Origin: Clitoria ternatea
Lineage: Eukaryota > Streptophyta > Magnoliopsida > Fabales > Fabaceae
Length of the DNA: 64,000 nucleotides
Reading direction: 5' to 3'
Assembly: GCA_037962975.1 (NCBI GenBank)
Contig: CM075676.1
Coordinates: forward strand, 99,456,001-99,520,000
Position numbers and translations under genes: made by a program. Numbering within the stretch: the stretch's first letter is position 1; the number at the start of each line of letters is the position of its first letter. Shown here piece by piece: positions 23,673-33,349 of the stretch. The notes below the pieces were generated by a model, which did not search any database, was not told where the DNA came from, and saw only the letters and a program-made list of their open reading frames with translations.

Positions 23673-26196
23673 ATGTCTAGGAAGGGTGTTAGCTTCAGTG
23701 GCGTTAGCCCTAGAGGAAGAGGAGGAAGGGCTTTGACTCAAAACCCTAGCGTTCGTGGTGGGAGGATCCCAGTAATCTTCCAGTCGAGGCCACAGTATAC
23801 AGAGAGGGAGGAGTCACAATATCAAAGGCGAAGGGTGATTATACCCTCTTCAGAGTCTTCCTCCTCCAGTGAGAGTGTTGAGAGTGGGGATTTGTATCTC
23901 TCTGATGATGTGAAATTTTATCGCAGCGTCAAAGCTTTCACAATGGTGACAAAGAAAGTTACTGGGAGGAAATCATCTGAAGGAGAATCTCCCTCTGAGA
24001 AGTATATCTTGAAGACCCAATCCGGCCTATGCAATGTGGTTGCACACCGGATAGACTGGGTGAAATTCCAACAGAAACGTCCATTCAGCTGGGTCGCTGA
24101 GGAATTTCGTGAAACAGCATGCGTGCACGCTCGTGAGGACGGAGCAGAGCTGGAACCGCGCTTTACGGTTTGGAAGCAGCATAAATATAAATGGTGTTTC
24201 AAGGCATTAGCTCCGCTCCCATCAGATCGGATTTGTCATACTCCGGACGAAAGGTCCTTGTACATGTATGACTTCCTGTTTCTGAATCTCGGCGTACGCT
24301 TTCCTCTTACAGATTTTCAGATGGGGGTCCTGAGATTCTTAGACTGCGCCCCTTCGCAGCTTCACCCCAACGAATGGGGGTTAGTCCGTTCTCTTGAAGT
24401 GCTTGGGGAGCACTTCAACTTTGAACCAACGGTGGCCATGCTTTTCTACTTCTCTCAGGTGGTCCGCCGTGCAAATAAGGAGAAGGGAGGAGTGAGTTTG
24501 ATATCCCTCCGGACTATCTCCAAGATCATCAACTTCGAGGCATACACTGACTCCGCCAAAGTTGATGGTCATTCATTCAAATCTTACTATACGAAGATCA
24601 GCGTTCATCCGAATGAACCAGTTTTTTGGTTAACTGAAGATGGGATTCCAAAGATCCCAGTGGCTTGGACGCATGAGCATTTCTTGCTAACCTCCCAGGC
24701 GTACTACACTGAGGAGGACGAACTGAGCCCATCTTCCATCTTCGTTCTTTCGGCTCTTCAATCCTACACAGCCTCGCACCAATTTTTCTCGTGCAGGCGT
24801 TTGTTAGGACCAAAGTCTACTTGCGAGGAGTATTTACGTAATTTTCCTGCCATTCTTCATGTGTTATTATGTCATGCCTTGAAACTTTTGATCTCTGATT
24901 GTGTCTATTGATTGTGCAGGTGAAATTCAGAGCGAGTCACCAGAGATGAATAGGCTAAAAGGACTCAAGGCCAGAGAGACTTCCGTTGCGGCTGAAAATG
25001 ACATTCAGGCAAAGCGGAATTCAAAGAAGGCTACTGCTGAGACAATAATATTAACCTCGTCTGCTGGTGACGATATTCCTTTACTCGAGGGCGGATCTGA
25101 GAAGGTCGTCGAGAAAAAGAAGAGGACAAAGCGTGACCCCTCCAAGATCTCAGACCGTCAACCTTCGCCCAAGAAACCAAAGACTTCAAGAGGGGTTATT
25201 GAGCCAGAGCCCTCTAAGGAAAGGAGAACGGAAGAGCCCACTCCTGATGCCCCAGGCAGTGTAATCACTTATGGGGTGAAGCCAATAACGACTTATTTCG
25301 CGCCCAAAGCCCCTTGCCCTCTTGAAGGTAGTTCCGGTCTTGTTCAACATCCGGTGTATGAGGGCTCCGTTCCTGAGGGCGTTCCTGAACCTTCACCCAA
25401 GGTGAAGCCCTCGTTGAAGAGTGATGAAATGATCAGAGCTTGCGACGACGGACAGAAGCACTTGGCTGAGTTATCCGGGCTCCTCAAGTCGGTTCGTGAG
25501 CTCACAGAAGAGAACGAGAGGCTCACCTCAATGGTTGGCAAGGACAAGGCAATCATCCTCCAATTAGAAGGAAAATTAGAAGCTTCCAGAGAAGAAATTC
25601 AGAAGAAGGATGAAGAAATTGCCAAGCTGAAGAACCTTGCCAAGGAGTTGGAGGGTCAGGTTCTTGATCAAAAGAAAATCAACGCTGACCTCCATGCCAA
25701 TCTTTGTGTGGAGAAGGAACGCTCTTCAAAGCTAGAAGAGCGGTTGAAGGAGGCTAAGGTCGTCCATTCTCAAGGAGTGGATGATTGGTCACGTAAGGAA
25801 AAGGAGCTGCTCTTAAAGCTGGCGGATTCGAATGGCGAAGTCAAGACCCTGAAAGTAGACTTAGACGATGCTGTAAACATGTGTGATCAAGCATTCAAGG
25901 AGGCTTTCGGGTTGGCAGTTCGTCAAGTGCTATACCGGAATCCCAAGGTGTCAATTAATTTGAACGGTATTGATCCGTTCTATGAGTTTCACCAAGGGAA
26001 ACTGGTGGCCATCGTTGATAACCGTCATGAGAGTCCGCCTAACACTCCTTATAGGTTTGCTCCTTTACCTGAAGGCCAAACAATGGGACCTTCACTCCTG
26101 AAGCCCATAAGTACAGGAACAAGCTCTCGCACTGAAGAAGGCAAGATCGGAGACAAAGGCATAGGGAAGGAAGGAGACTCAAGCCAGAGAAAGTAG
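23673..26196 (+). CDS. Antisense gene B of the Tat element (transposase_28-like protein), intact
   Basis: Exons 23673-24837 and 24920-26196 join in frame across an 82-bp intron (donor TTAC/GTAATT, acceptor TGTGCAG) at exactly the position used in gene A, giving 813 residues with no internal stop. The start chosen is the ATG at 23673; an upstream in-frame ATG at 23553 exists but lies before the likely leader-intron donor. Order of parts: a Ser/Arg-rich N-terminus (about 1-90), the conserved transposase_28-like domain (about 110-370, roughly three quarters identical to gene A by eye), a basic region with possible nuclear signals (EKKKRTKRDP, SPKKPKTSR), a long coiled coil (about 560-690), and the tail with FGLAVRQVLYRNP and FYEFHQGKLV. 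Its reading frame is better preserved than gag-pol. The molecular role is unknown; a DNA- or chromatin-associated, self-assembling protein is a guess from the coiled coil and basic segments. Confidence 0.8.
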
Positions 26197-26293
26197 CGCC
26201 TTCCTTGTTTTCTTTTTCATTTTATTGATTCAAATTCGCTGTGTTCCGGGATCAGCTCCGGATTATTACACGAATTGTAATTCTCGTTTAATC

Positions 26294-26299
26294 AATAAA
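26294..26299 (+). terminator. Poly(A) signal of antisense gene B
   Basis: AATAAA about 100 bp after the stop codon, downstream of the conserved CCGG hairpin at 26245-26262. Confidence 0.5.
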
Positions 26300-26869
26300 A
26301 GAGTTTTTTACCTCCATTCTTGTTTAGTGAAAAACAACTTTAATAGAGGGATTGCATGTGTATTGTATCATTCCGGATTTAAGTAATGAAGATCGGATTT
26401 TAAAACAAAATCTCCATACCGGATTTATACATGCGAGATGAATTTCATAATAAGATCACCGCTTGTGAGGGAACACATCATCGTCACAAGAACGGCTTAA
26501 GGGGAATGATTGTGAGATCGTTTAGACGAGAGTTCATTCCTCAAGATATTCGTTAAATCGTTGATGCTGTCCCCCAGTTTCATTAGGTGATTATCACTTT
26601 GAATAAACTCTGAGTGAGATTTTCTCGTGAGAGCTTTTAAGAGTGAGGATTTAAAATAGAAATTCCTCTTCAAATATTTCCGACTGAGAGATTTCGGGTG
26701 AATATGCCTTAGATTGTGGCGTACCCGAGTGAATTGTTTGTGTCGGAGTTTATGAGTCAGGTCTCAATTGAAGAATTGATGACTCAGAATTATAAGCTAT
26801 AAAACTTCCAAATAAAGAACTTCATAAGAGAGTATTAATCTGGAGTTCAGTATAACTTACTTGTGTTGT

Positions 26870-27485
26870 TTGGAGTTCGGTTTGATCCTACTGTCCGTGT
26901 CATATTTGGCGTTCTGTTTAATCCTACTAGCCGTTCTTCAATTGGTCTTTGGTTTTATCCAATGACAATTCTTCACCGATGTTCGGTTAATCCTACTAGT
27001 CGTACTCAGAGTTCGGTTTAATCCTACAATTTGAGCCTTCGATACGGGGTTCAGATCAGGGCTAATCCTGAACCTACTGCGCCCGTTACTTGGGGTTCAG
27101 CGTGGTCTTGAAGAAGAACCAGCTTACTGCGCCCAAGCCTTCGCATGGGGTTTGGTTTGTGGCCTTGAAAGAGGTCCAGCCCTACAACCCATGTAGTCTT
27201 CGAATGGGGTTCGGTTTGTGGCCTTGAAAAAGGACCAGCCCTACAACCCATGTAATCTCCGAATGGGGTTCGGTTTGTGGCCTTGAAAAAGGACCAGCCC
27301 TACAACCTATGCCCTGAGGTTCGGTTTAATCCTACAACTCAGGTCTTCACCGACGTTCGGTTAATCCTACTAGTCGTACACAGAGTTCGGTTTAATCCTA
27401 CAATCCGAGCCTTCACCGGTGTTCAGCCAAACTTACTAACCGTACCCAGAGTTCAGTTTAATCCTACAATCTGGGCCTTCAATAC
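26870..27485. repeat. Tandem repeats between pol and antisense gene B
   Basis: Many copies of GTTCGGTTTAATCCTAC-type units (about 30 to 55 bp apart) from 26870 to 27050 and again from 27320 to 27480. In between, three longer units of about 60 bp (27149-27310) contain GGGGTTCGGTTTGTGGCCTT and GACCAGCCCTACAAC. Short tandem arrays in the 3' part of Tat elements are a known feature. Open frames here are repeat translations, not genes. Confidence 0.75.
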
Positions 27486-27495
27486 TTAGACACAC

Positions 27496-27632
27496 TCGAG
27501 GAGTTACATCGTCAATTACAGAATGGGTAATTGAGATCATCCGTCCTGAGTATGTTCTTGTGCATTGCGCATATTCGAGGAGTTACATCGTCAACTACAG
27601 AATAAGTAGCTGAGGTCATCCGTCCTGAATAT
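27496..27632. repeat. Two further hairpin repeats with altered stems
   Basis: Two units related to the array at 22206-22956. Here the inner stem is AATTAC/GTAATT in the first unit and CAACTAC/GTAGCTG in the second, so both sides of the stem changed together while the loop stayed AGAAT-like. Confidence 0.7.
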
Positions 27633-27812
27633 ATTTCTGTACGCCGGATAAACTGAAAATCACAGCATAAGAAAAACTCAAAAGAGTTAAGTCGTTGTGA
27701 GAGATTCTTATTAAATCGAAAATAAGAATTACAATGAGAGCGTAGCTGTAAAAATAAATTCTCCAGTATTCAATCCAAGATAAGGATAGGAGAGTGTAGA
27801 TTGTTCCAACAG

Positions 27813-30017
27813 CTAGCTATAATAGATGCGCAAGTTTTGGGTGTTCCACTTATTTCGGATTGGAGTGCCATCAAGGTTTTCAAGGCGGTAAGAGCCTTTG
27901 CCAGTGACCTCGGATACCCTGTATGGGCCTTCCCAGTTTGGGGCTAATTTGCCTTGATGAGCGAATTTGTTCCCTATACTTGCTTTCCTCAAAACCAAAT
28001 CTCCAACGTTAAAAGTCCTTGATTGGACTCGTTTGTTGTACCGGAGAGCAACTTTGGCTTTGATAGCTTGATCTCTGATGAATGCATCTTCTCTGAGTTC
28101 CTGTATGACATCCATTTCGGATGCCAAGTTGGCGTTATTCGTTTCTTCAGAGAAGTACTTGACCCTTGTGGAAGCAATTTGCAGTTCCACAGGTATCATT
28201 GCCTCTACCCCGTATGTTAGACGATATGGGGATTCATTGGTAGATGAATGAGGCGTTGTCCGATATGCCCATAGGACATGACACAGCTGGTCTGTCCATC
28301 CGCCCTTGGCTTCACCAAGGCGTTTCTTTAGTCCCTTCAGCACCTCCCTGTTGGCCACTTCAGCTTGACCATTAGTTTGGGGATGTTCGACGGATGAGAA
28401 TATTTGGATTATTCCTAAGCCTTCAAGCAAATCTGTGAATTTTCTATCCATGAACTGGGTGCCATTGTCTGTGACAATCCGTGCTGGGACCCCAAACCGT
28501 GTTATGATGTTTTCATACATGAAACGACGAGTTCGGGCTGAAGTAATATGCACCACCGGCTCTGCTTCTATCCACTTAGTGAAATAATCGACCCCTACAA
28601 TGAGATATTTGATACCCCCAGGAGCAGTTGGAAAGGGGCCCAGAATATCCAATCCCCATTGGTAGAAGGGCCATGGAACAGCAGATGTGAAGAGTTCTTC
28701 CGCCGGTGTGTGGTGAAGGTTAGAGAATTTTTGGCAAGCATCACATTTTTTGACGAAGTCAATGGAGTCTTGCTTCATCGTGGGCCACCAGTATCCAGCT
28801 CTGAGGATTTTTCGCATTAAGCTTCTTCCTCCGGCGTGGTGTCCACATTGTCCCCCATGCACTTCCTCCATTACGTCTTGCACTTCATTCTCTTTGAGAC
28901 AAATCAAATAGGGCACAGAGAGTGCCCTTCTGTAGAGATTACCATCAATCATAGTGAAATATGGTAATTCTCTCCTTATCCTCGTTTTTTCCTTCTCATC
29001 CGTAGGTAGTTGTCCATCAGCCAAGTAACGGATGTAAGGAGCCATCCATGTATCTCCGTAAAGGGAGTTAGTCATTATGGCGTTTAGAGAAGGGAAAAGA
29101 GGAATGCTGGGCGACGTTAGCGTGCTTTGAACCAGCGTAGTGGTGCTACCTGGTCGTTTAGTGCTTGCTAACCTGGAGAGTATATCCGCTCTCGTATTCT
29201 CTTCACGTGGAACATGCTTGAATTCCACCTTTGAGAATTTCTCAGTCAACTCCTTGACACAGTTCAAGTATAATTGGAGTTGAGGTTCGCGAGCTTGATA
29301 ATCTCCTAAGATTTGCGAAATCACCAGCTGTGAATCGCTGTAGAGCGTCGCCTCAGAAGCTCCGATGTCAATTGCAGCTCTCAGTCCGGCCAAACAAGCT
29401 TCGTACTCAGCTTGGTTGTTGGATGTTTTGAAATTGAAACGAAGGGAGATCTCCAAGTGTACTCCGTCGTCACTTTCTAGAACTACACCTGCTCCAGAGC
29501 CTCTTTGGTTTGATGAACCATCAACGTAAATGGTCCAATGGACTCGAGGGTAATCTGGATCAGTCCCTGTCATTTCCACAATAAAGTCAGCCAGGACTTG
29601 AGCTTTAATAGCGCTGCGGGGTTCATAGGATATATCAAACTCAGAGAGTTCAATAGACCATTTGATCATCCTCCCAGTGAGATCGGGCTTGATTAAGACA
29701 GAACGGAGTGGCAAATCCGTTCGCACTATGATTGGATGGGCGTGAAAGTACGGACGCAACCGTCGTGAGGCCCAAACAACAGCGAGGGCGGCCTTTTCAA
29801 TTTTCTGATACCGGATCTCAGCTCCTTGCAAGGTCTTGCTAGTGAAATAGACCGGTCTTTGTCCATCAGGATTTTCTTTTATCAAGGCAACGCCCAAAGC
29901 TTCATCTGAAATAGCCAAGTACAGAATGAGTGTGTCTTCGGGGTCAGGCTTTGTGAGAATGGGAGGTTTGGACAACACCTCCTTAAGCTCTTGGAAAGCT
30001 TTTTCTTGTTCCTGTCC
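27813..30017 (-). CDS. Pol, 3' part: RNase H, second RNase H and integrase
   Basis: This is the same frame as the reverse-transcriptase part, after a TGA at 30018-30020 that replaces the usual tryptophan of the F-E-W motif. Counting from the residue at 29978, the first RNase H spans about 1-135, the second about 145-270 with acidic residues D153, E191, D215 and D264, and the integrase starts with an HHCC zinc-binding region (H374, H380, C412, C415). The DDE catalytic triad is complete (D444 in GLDILGP, D504 in VTDNGTQF, E540 in PQTNGQAE). RNase H removes template RNA and integrase joins the cDNA to the genome. The frame ends just before the repeats at about 27640. All recognisable domains are complete. 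Confidence 0.92.
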   Translation of the reverse strand, partial: GQEQEKAFQELKEVLSKPPILTKPDPEDTLILYLAISDEALGVALIKENPDGQRPVYFTSKTLQGAEIRYQKIEKAALAVVWASRRLRPYFHAHPIIVRTDLPLRSVLIKPDLTGRMIKWSIELSEFDISYEPRSAIKAQVLADFIVEMTGTDPDYPRVHWTIYVDGSSNQRGSGAGVVLESDDGVHLEISLRFNFKTSNNQAEYEACLAGLRAAIDIGASEATLYSDSQLVISQILGDYQAREPQLQLYLNCVKELTEKFSKVEFKHVPREENTRADILSRLASTKRPGSTTTLVQSTLTSPSIPLFPSLNAIMTNSLYGDTWMAPYIRYLADGQLPTDEKEKTRIRRELPYFTMIDGNLYRRALSVPYLICLKENEVQDVMEEVHGGQCGHHAGGRSLMRKILRAGYWWPTMKQDSIDFVKKCDACQKFSNLHHTPAEELFTSAVPWPFYQWGLDILGPFPTAPGGIKYLIVGVDYFTKWIEAEPVVHITSARTRRFMYENIITRFGVPARIVTDNGTQFMDRKFTDLLEGLGIIQIFSSVEHPQTNGQAEVANREVLKGLKKRLGEAKGGWTDQLCHVLWAYRTTPHSSTNESPYRLTYGVEAMIPVELQIASTRVKYFSEETNNANLASEMDVIQELREDAFIRDQAIKAKVALRYNKRVQSRTFNVGDLVLRKASIGNKFAHQGKLAPNWEGPYRVSEVTGKGSYRLENLDGTPIRNKWNTQNLRIYYS

Positions 30018-31976
30018 TCACTCGAATTTCTTGGACTTTTTCAGTATTTTGTACAGGGGGAGCGACCTGTGAGCCATCTTCGGCATGAATCGTGCTAAAG
30101 CTGCTACCTTGCCATTCAGGGATTGGACTTCTTTGAGATTCTTAGGACTCTGCATGTCTAGAATCGTTTGGCACTTCCCTGGATTGGCTTCAATACCACG
30201 TTGAGTTAACATGAAACCCAAAAACTTCCCAGCAGGGACAGCAAATGTGCACTTCATTGGGTTCAGCCTCATGTTAAATTGTCTCAAACGGGTGAATACT
30301 TGGCGTAGGTCCTCAATATGATCGCCACCAACCGGTGTCTTTGCTATTATGTCGTCAATGTATACTTCAACAAGTTTGGTGTGCATACCTTCGAAAACCT
30401 TGTTGATCATGCGCTGATATGTCGCCCCAGCGTTTTTCAGGCCAAAGGGCATGACTGTATAGCAAAAGACACCACGATCATTTATGAAGGCTGTCTTCTC
30501 TTGATCCTCTTCGTACATCGGAATTTGGTTGTAACCAGAATAAGCGTCCATGAAGCTCAGGTATTGATAACCAGAGGAATCATCCACCATCCGATCTATA
30601 TTAGGAAGAGGATAAGGATCTTTTGGACAGCAGCGGTTGAGGTTCACGTAGTCAATGCACATTCTCCATTTACCATTGGACTTAGGGACCATCACCACAT
30701 TCGAAAGCCAAGAGGAATATCGGATTTCCCTGATAAATCCGGCCTTCAGCAACTCCTCAGTTTGCTGGCAAGCTGCCTTCTGTTTCTCTGGGCCCAATCG
30801 TCTTTTCTTTTGGGCCACAGGTTTCGTCTCTGGATAGACGGATAGTTTATGACAGCAGAATTTAGGGTCTATGCCTGGCATATCGGCTGCAGTCCATGCA
30901 AAGAGGTCTTTAAACTCTTGCAAGAGAGCCAGCAGTCGCTGCTCTATTTCAGTATCTAGCTTGTCATTGATATGGGTGATCTTTTCTGGAGAATCTCCCA
31001 AGACGATGTCCCTGGAACTTCCATCCGGTGTGGGCTTTGATGGGTTGAACGGATCAATGTTCAAATCCGCTCTAGGGTCCAGGTCGACAAGGCTTACAGA
31101 TCCAGCCGATGTTCCAGCATCATTAAGTTTCCTCTTTTTATTGGAGGCGTCCAGCTTTGTCATGTTGAGGCTAAGGTTGTAGCAGTACCTAGCCATCTCT
31201 TGATCACCCCGGATAGATGACACAGCATTATCCTTGTCAATGAACTTGATAAGGAGATGTGGGGTTGATACAACTGCCTCCATTGCATTCAGAGTGGGAC
31301 GGCCTATGATGCCATTAAATGGTGATTTGACATCAATCACTAGCACCCGAGACTTAACCGTCCTGGCTCCTGGCTCGCCTTCAAACGAGATAAGGGTGTC
31401 AAGATACCCTTTAGTTGGTTGCTTTGCGCCATTGAAAGCTGTTAGTTCCTGCGTGTAAGGCTGTAAGTCTGAGTCTTTAAAACCCATTCTTTCAAAGCAA
31501 TTATAGAAAATAACATCGCAGGAACTTCCCTGGTCAACAAGGATTCTTTGGACATCCTTGTTGGCGATCACAGCAGTGATGACTACAGCATCGTCACCAC
31601 CAGGAATGGTTGGGCCAAAATCCTCGTCAGAGAAAGAGATTGTGGGAGCTTCAATCCCACCTCTGTAAGGGCGATTGTCTTTGACTTTCCCTTGCACAGA
31701 TAGAATCATTCTGTGATGATTCTTACGGGCTGTAATTGAAGCTCCTCCTCCAGCGAACCCTCCAGCAATCATGTCAATAACTTCACGTCGGCCCTGACGT
31801 TGTTGCTGGGGCATGCTGTCTTTCTGTGCTGCATTATCAGTCATCACACCTTTTTGCTTCTCTGCAGCAGAGAACTTTCGAACCGGACTGGGGTTATTGT
31901 CATCCCCATCGTCTGGATCTCTTTCTCTTTTCTCATTCCGTTCTGCCCTGTCAAAGGATTTTTCTTTGAACAGGTA
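30018..31976 (-). CDS. Pol, 5' part: protease and reverse transcriptase, ends in a premature TGA
   Basis: In the same frame as gag, after the TAA at 31977-31979. The aspartic protease has DQGSS (about 31535) in place of the more common DTG/DSG, as in other Tat elements. The reverse transcriptase shows the usual order: CIDYVNLN, FMDAYSGYNQI, VMPFGLKNAGATYQR and the catalytic YIDD (about 30348-30362), then the FLG thumb region. The frame stops at TGA 30018-30020, immediately before the sequence that continues into RNase H without a frame change. A TGG-to-TGA transition explains it. Confidence 0.9.
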   Translation of the reverse strand, partial: YLFKEKSFDRAERNEKRERDPDDGDDNNPSPVRKFSAAEKQKGVMTDNAAQKDSMPQQQRQGRREVIDMIAGGFAGGGASITARKNHHRMILSVQGKVKDNRPYRGGIEAPTISFSDEDFGPTIPGGDDAVVITAVIANKDVQRILVDQGSSCDVIFYNCFERMGFKDSDLQPYTQELTAFNGAKQPTKGYLDTLISFEGEPGARTVKSRVLVIDVKSPFNGIIGRPTLNAMEAVVSTPHLLIKFIDKDNAVSSIRGDQEMARYCYNLSLNMTKLDASNKKRKLNDAGTSAGSVSLVDLDPRADLNIDPFNPSKPTPDGSSRDIVLGDSPEKITHINDKLDTEIEQRLLALLQEFKDLFAWTAADMPGIDPKFCCHKLSVYPETKPVAQKKRRLGPEKQKAACQQTEELLKAGFIREIRYSSWLSNVVMVPKSNGKWRMCIDYVNLNRCCPKDPYPLPNIDRMVDDSSGYQYLSFMDAYSGYNQIPMYEEDQEKTAFINDRGVFCYTVMPFGLKNAGATYQRMINKVFEGMHTKLVEVYIDDIIAKTPVGGDHIEDLRQVFTRLRQFNMRLNPMKCTFAVPAGKFLGFMLTQRGIEANPGKCQTILDMQSPKNLKEVQSLNGKVAALARFMPKMAHRSLPLYKILKKSKKFE

Positions 31977-33284
31977 TTACTTCAACTTGCCTTCCCTAAT
32001 TAGCGTCTCAACCGCGTTCTTTAGCGCTTGGCATTCATCAGTTGAATGACCATTTTGTTCATGAAAATCACAGTACTTACGTGAATTTCCTGGTCTTTTC
32101 ATAGGGGCTGGTCTTCTGATGCCATATGTGCTGAGCATTGGCCATCCGACCTCTCTTAAAATCTGAGACGGCCTGGCAGACAATTGTGCATAATGGCTGA
32201 AGGAATTGACGTGCCTTTCTCGAGGTCGAGGAGGGTGGTTATTAACCTTAGGATTTGTAAATGGCCTCTCCATGCGTTCTGACCTCGTCTTCTCCTTACC
32301 CTTCTGGGTTTGAGGAAGTGGTGCCGGGGGCTTTTTCTTTGCAGCTATCGCCTCCAAATGCATCTCTATACTCACGTATTTTGAGGCTTTCTTTCTGAAC
32401 TCCTCAAAAGTTGCTGGAGGGCTCTTTGCTAATGAAAGAGCGAAAGCTGAACCCGGCTGCAATGCCTCAATAACGATATGCAGCTTGATAGATTCTGTGA
32501 GGTTAGGAACCAGGGCTGCTTCCTTATAAAACCTCTTCAAAAAATCTTTTAAGCCCTCTGTTTCACCTTGCTTAATCTGAGCTAAGGTATGGGACGTCTT
32601 GGGCACGTCTCTGGAGATGACAAAGTGGGTTTCAAAGGCAGCTGCCATTTCCGTCCAAGAATCTATGGATCCAGAAGGCAGGCCTTTAAACCACCCGAGG
32701 GCCTCCTCAGACAATGTTCGAGGGAACATTCGGCACATCACGTCTTCATCAGCCCCCAAGTACATGGCTTCAAACACATAAGCATCAAGGTGCTTAGTTG
32801 GATCAGTTTCACCATTATACTTTCCGATGGAAAGTGGTTGAGTAGTTTGAAGGTGCTTGGGGATGCTGATGCCCATAAGTCTCCTTGAAAAAGGAACCTT
32901 CAGATTGTAAGACAATGGGGGTGCTGTTGTTGAATCTCTCTTCCTTCGGGAAGCTGCATCCTCAGAATCGCGAGTCTGTTCTCCCCCCTCAAACGTAGGG
33001 ATATTTGAGTACTGAAGAGTGGTGGACTTTTCACCATCAGTTGCGTGGGGAGTGTTTCGCGTGCGAGATGATTCTTTATCCTCGCTTTGCCTTTTTTCTC
33101 TTCGCAATTCAGCGAGTTCTCTCTGAAGTTGTTTGATCAACTCATCGCGAGGATCAGGATCAGACACTGTTACTATCTTCTTTGAGCTGCCCCCATGAGA
33201 ATCAAAGTTGAGTTTTCTGAAGGCGTTAGGATTGGTTCTGCCTTCAGCTTGATTCTCCATGAAGTCTTGTGCTTCGCCTTCCAT
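31977..33284 (-). CDS. Gag protein of the Tat element
   Basis: 435 residues from the ATG at 33284. The N-terminus is charged, with a coiled-coil stretch (DELIKQLQRELAELRREKR). The retrotransposon gag domain lies around 150-300 (EALGWFKGLP, LAQIKQGETEGLKDFLKRF). A zinc-knuckle-like C-H-H-C motif (CDFHEQNGHSTDEC) is close to the C-terminus. Gag forms the virus-like particle. It ends at TAA 31977-31979, and the frame then remains open into the protease region. This stop may be a nonsense mutation of a glutamine or glutamate codon, or a genuine readthrough stop; one copy cannot decide. Confidence 0.9.
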   Translation of the reverse strand: MEGEAQDFMENQAEGRTNPNAFRKLNFDSHGGSSKKIVTVSDPDPRDELIKQLQRELAELRREKRQSEDKESSRTRNTPHATDGEKSTTLQYSNIPTFEGGEQTRDSEDAASRRKRDSTTAPPLSYNLKVPFSRRLMGISIPKHLQTTQPLSIGKYNGETDPTKHLDAYVFEAMYLGADEDVMCRMFPRTLSEEALGWFKGLPSGSIDSWTEMAAAFETHFVISRDVPKTSHTLAQIKQGETEGLKDFLKRFYKEAALVPNLTESIKLHIVIEALQPGSAFALSLAKSPPATFEEFRKKASKYVSIEMHLEAIAAKKKPPAPLPQTQKGKEKTRSERMERPFTNPKVNNHPPRPRERHVNSFSHYAQLSARPSQILREVGWPMLSTYGIRRPAPMKRPGNSRKYCDFHEQNGHSTDECQALKNAVETLIREGKLK

Positions 33285-33330
33285 TGTGGATTACCTGCTC
33301 TGTCAAAGGATATGGGAATAACTTTATCGG

Positions 33331-33348
33331 GTCCCACCGGGCGTGCCA
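33331..33348 (-). promoter_or_regulatory. Primer binding site of the Tat element
   Basis: One base inside the 5' LTR the minus strand reads TGGCACGCCCGGTGGGAC. It begins TGG, complementary to the CCA end of a tRNA, at the expected place for minus-strand priming. I could not name the tRNA with certainty. Confidence 0.7.
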
Positions 33349-33349
33349 A

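Noticed and set aside
28548..28820. Plus-strand open frames opposite pol (for example 28548-28820 and 30318-30845)
   Set aside because: Shadows of the conserved gag-pol frame, with no independent evidence.
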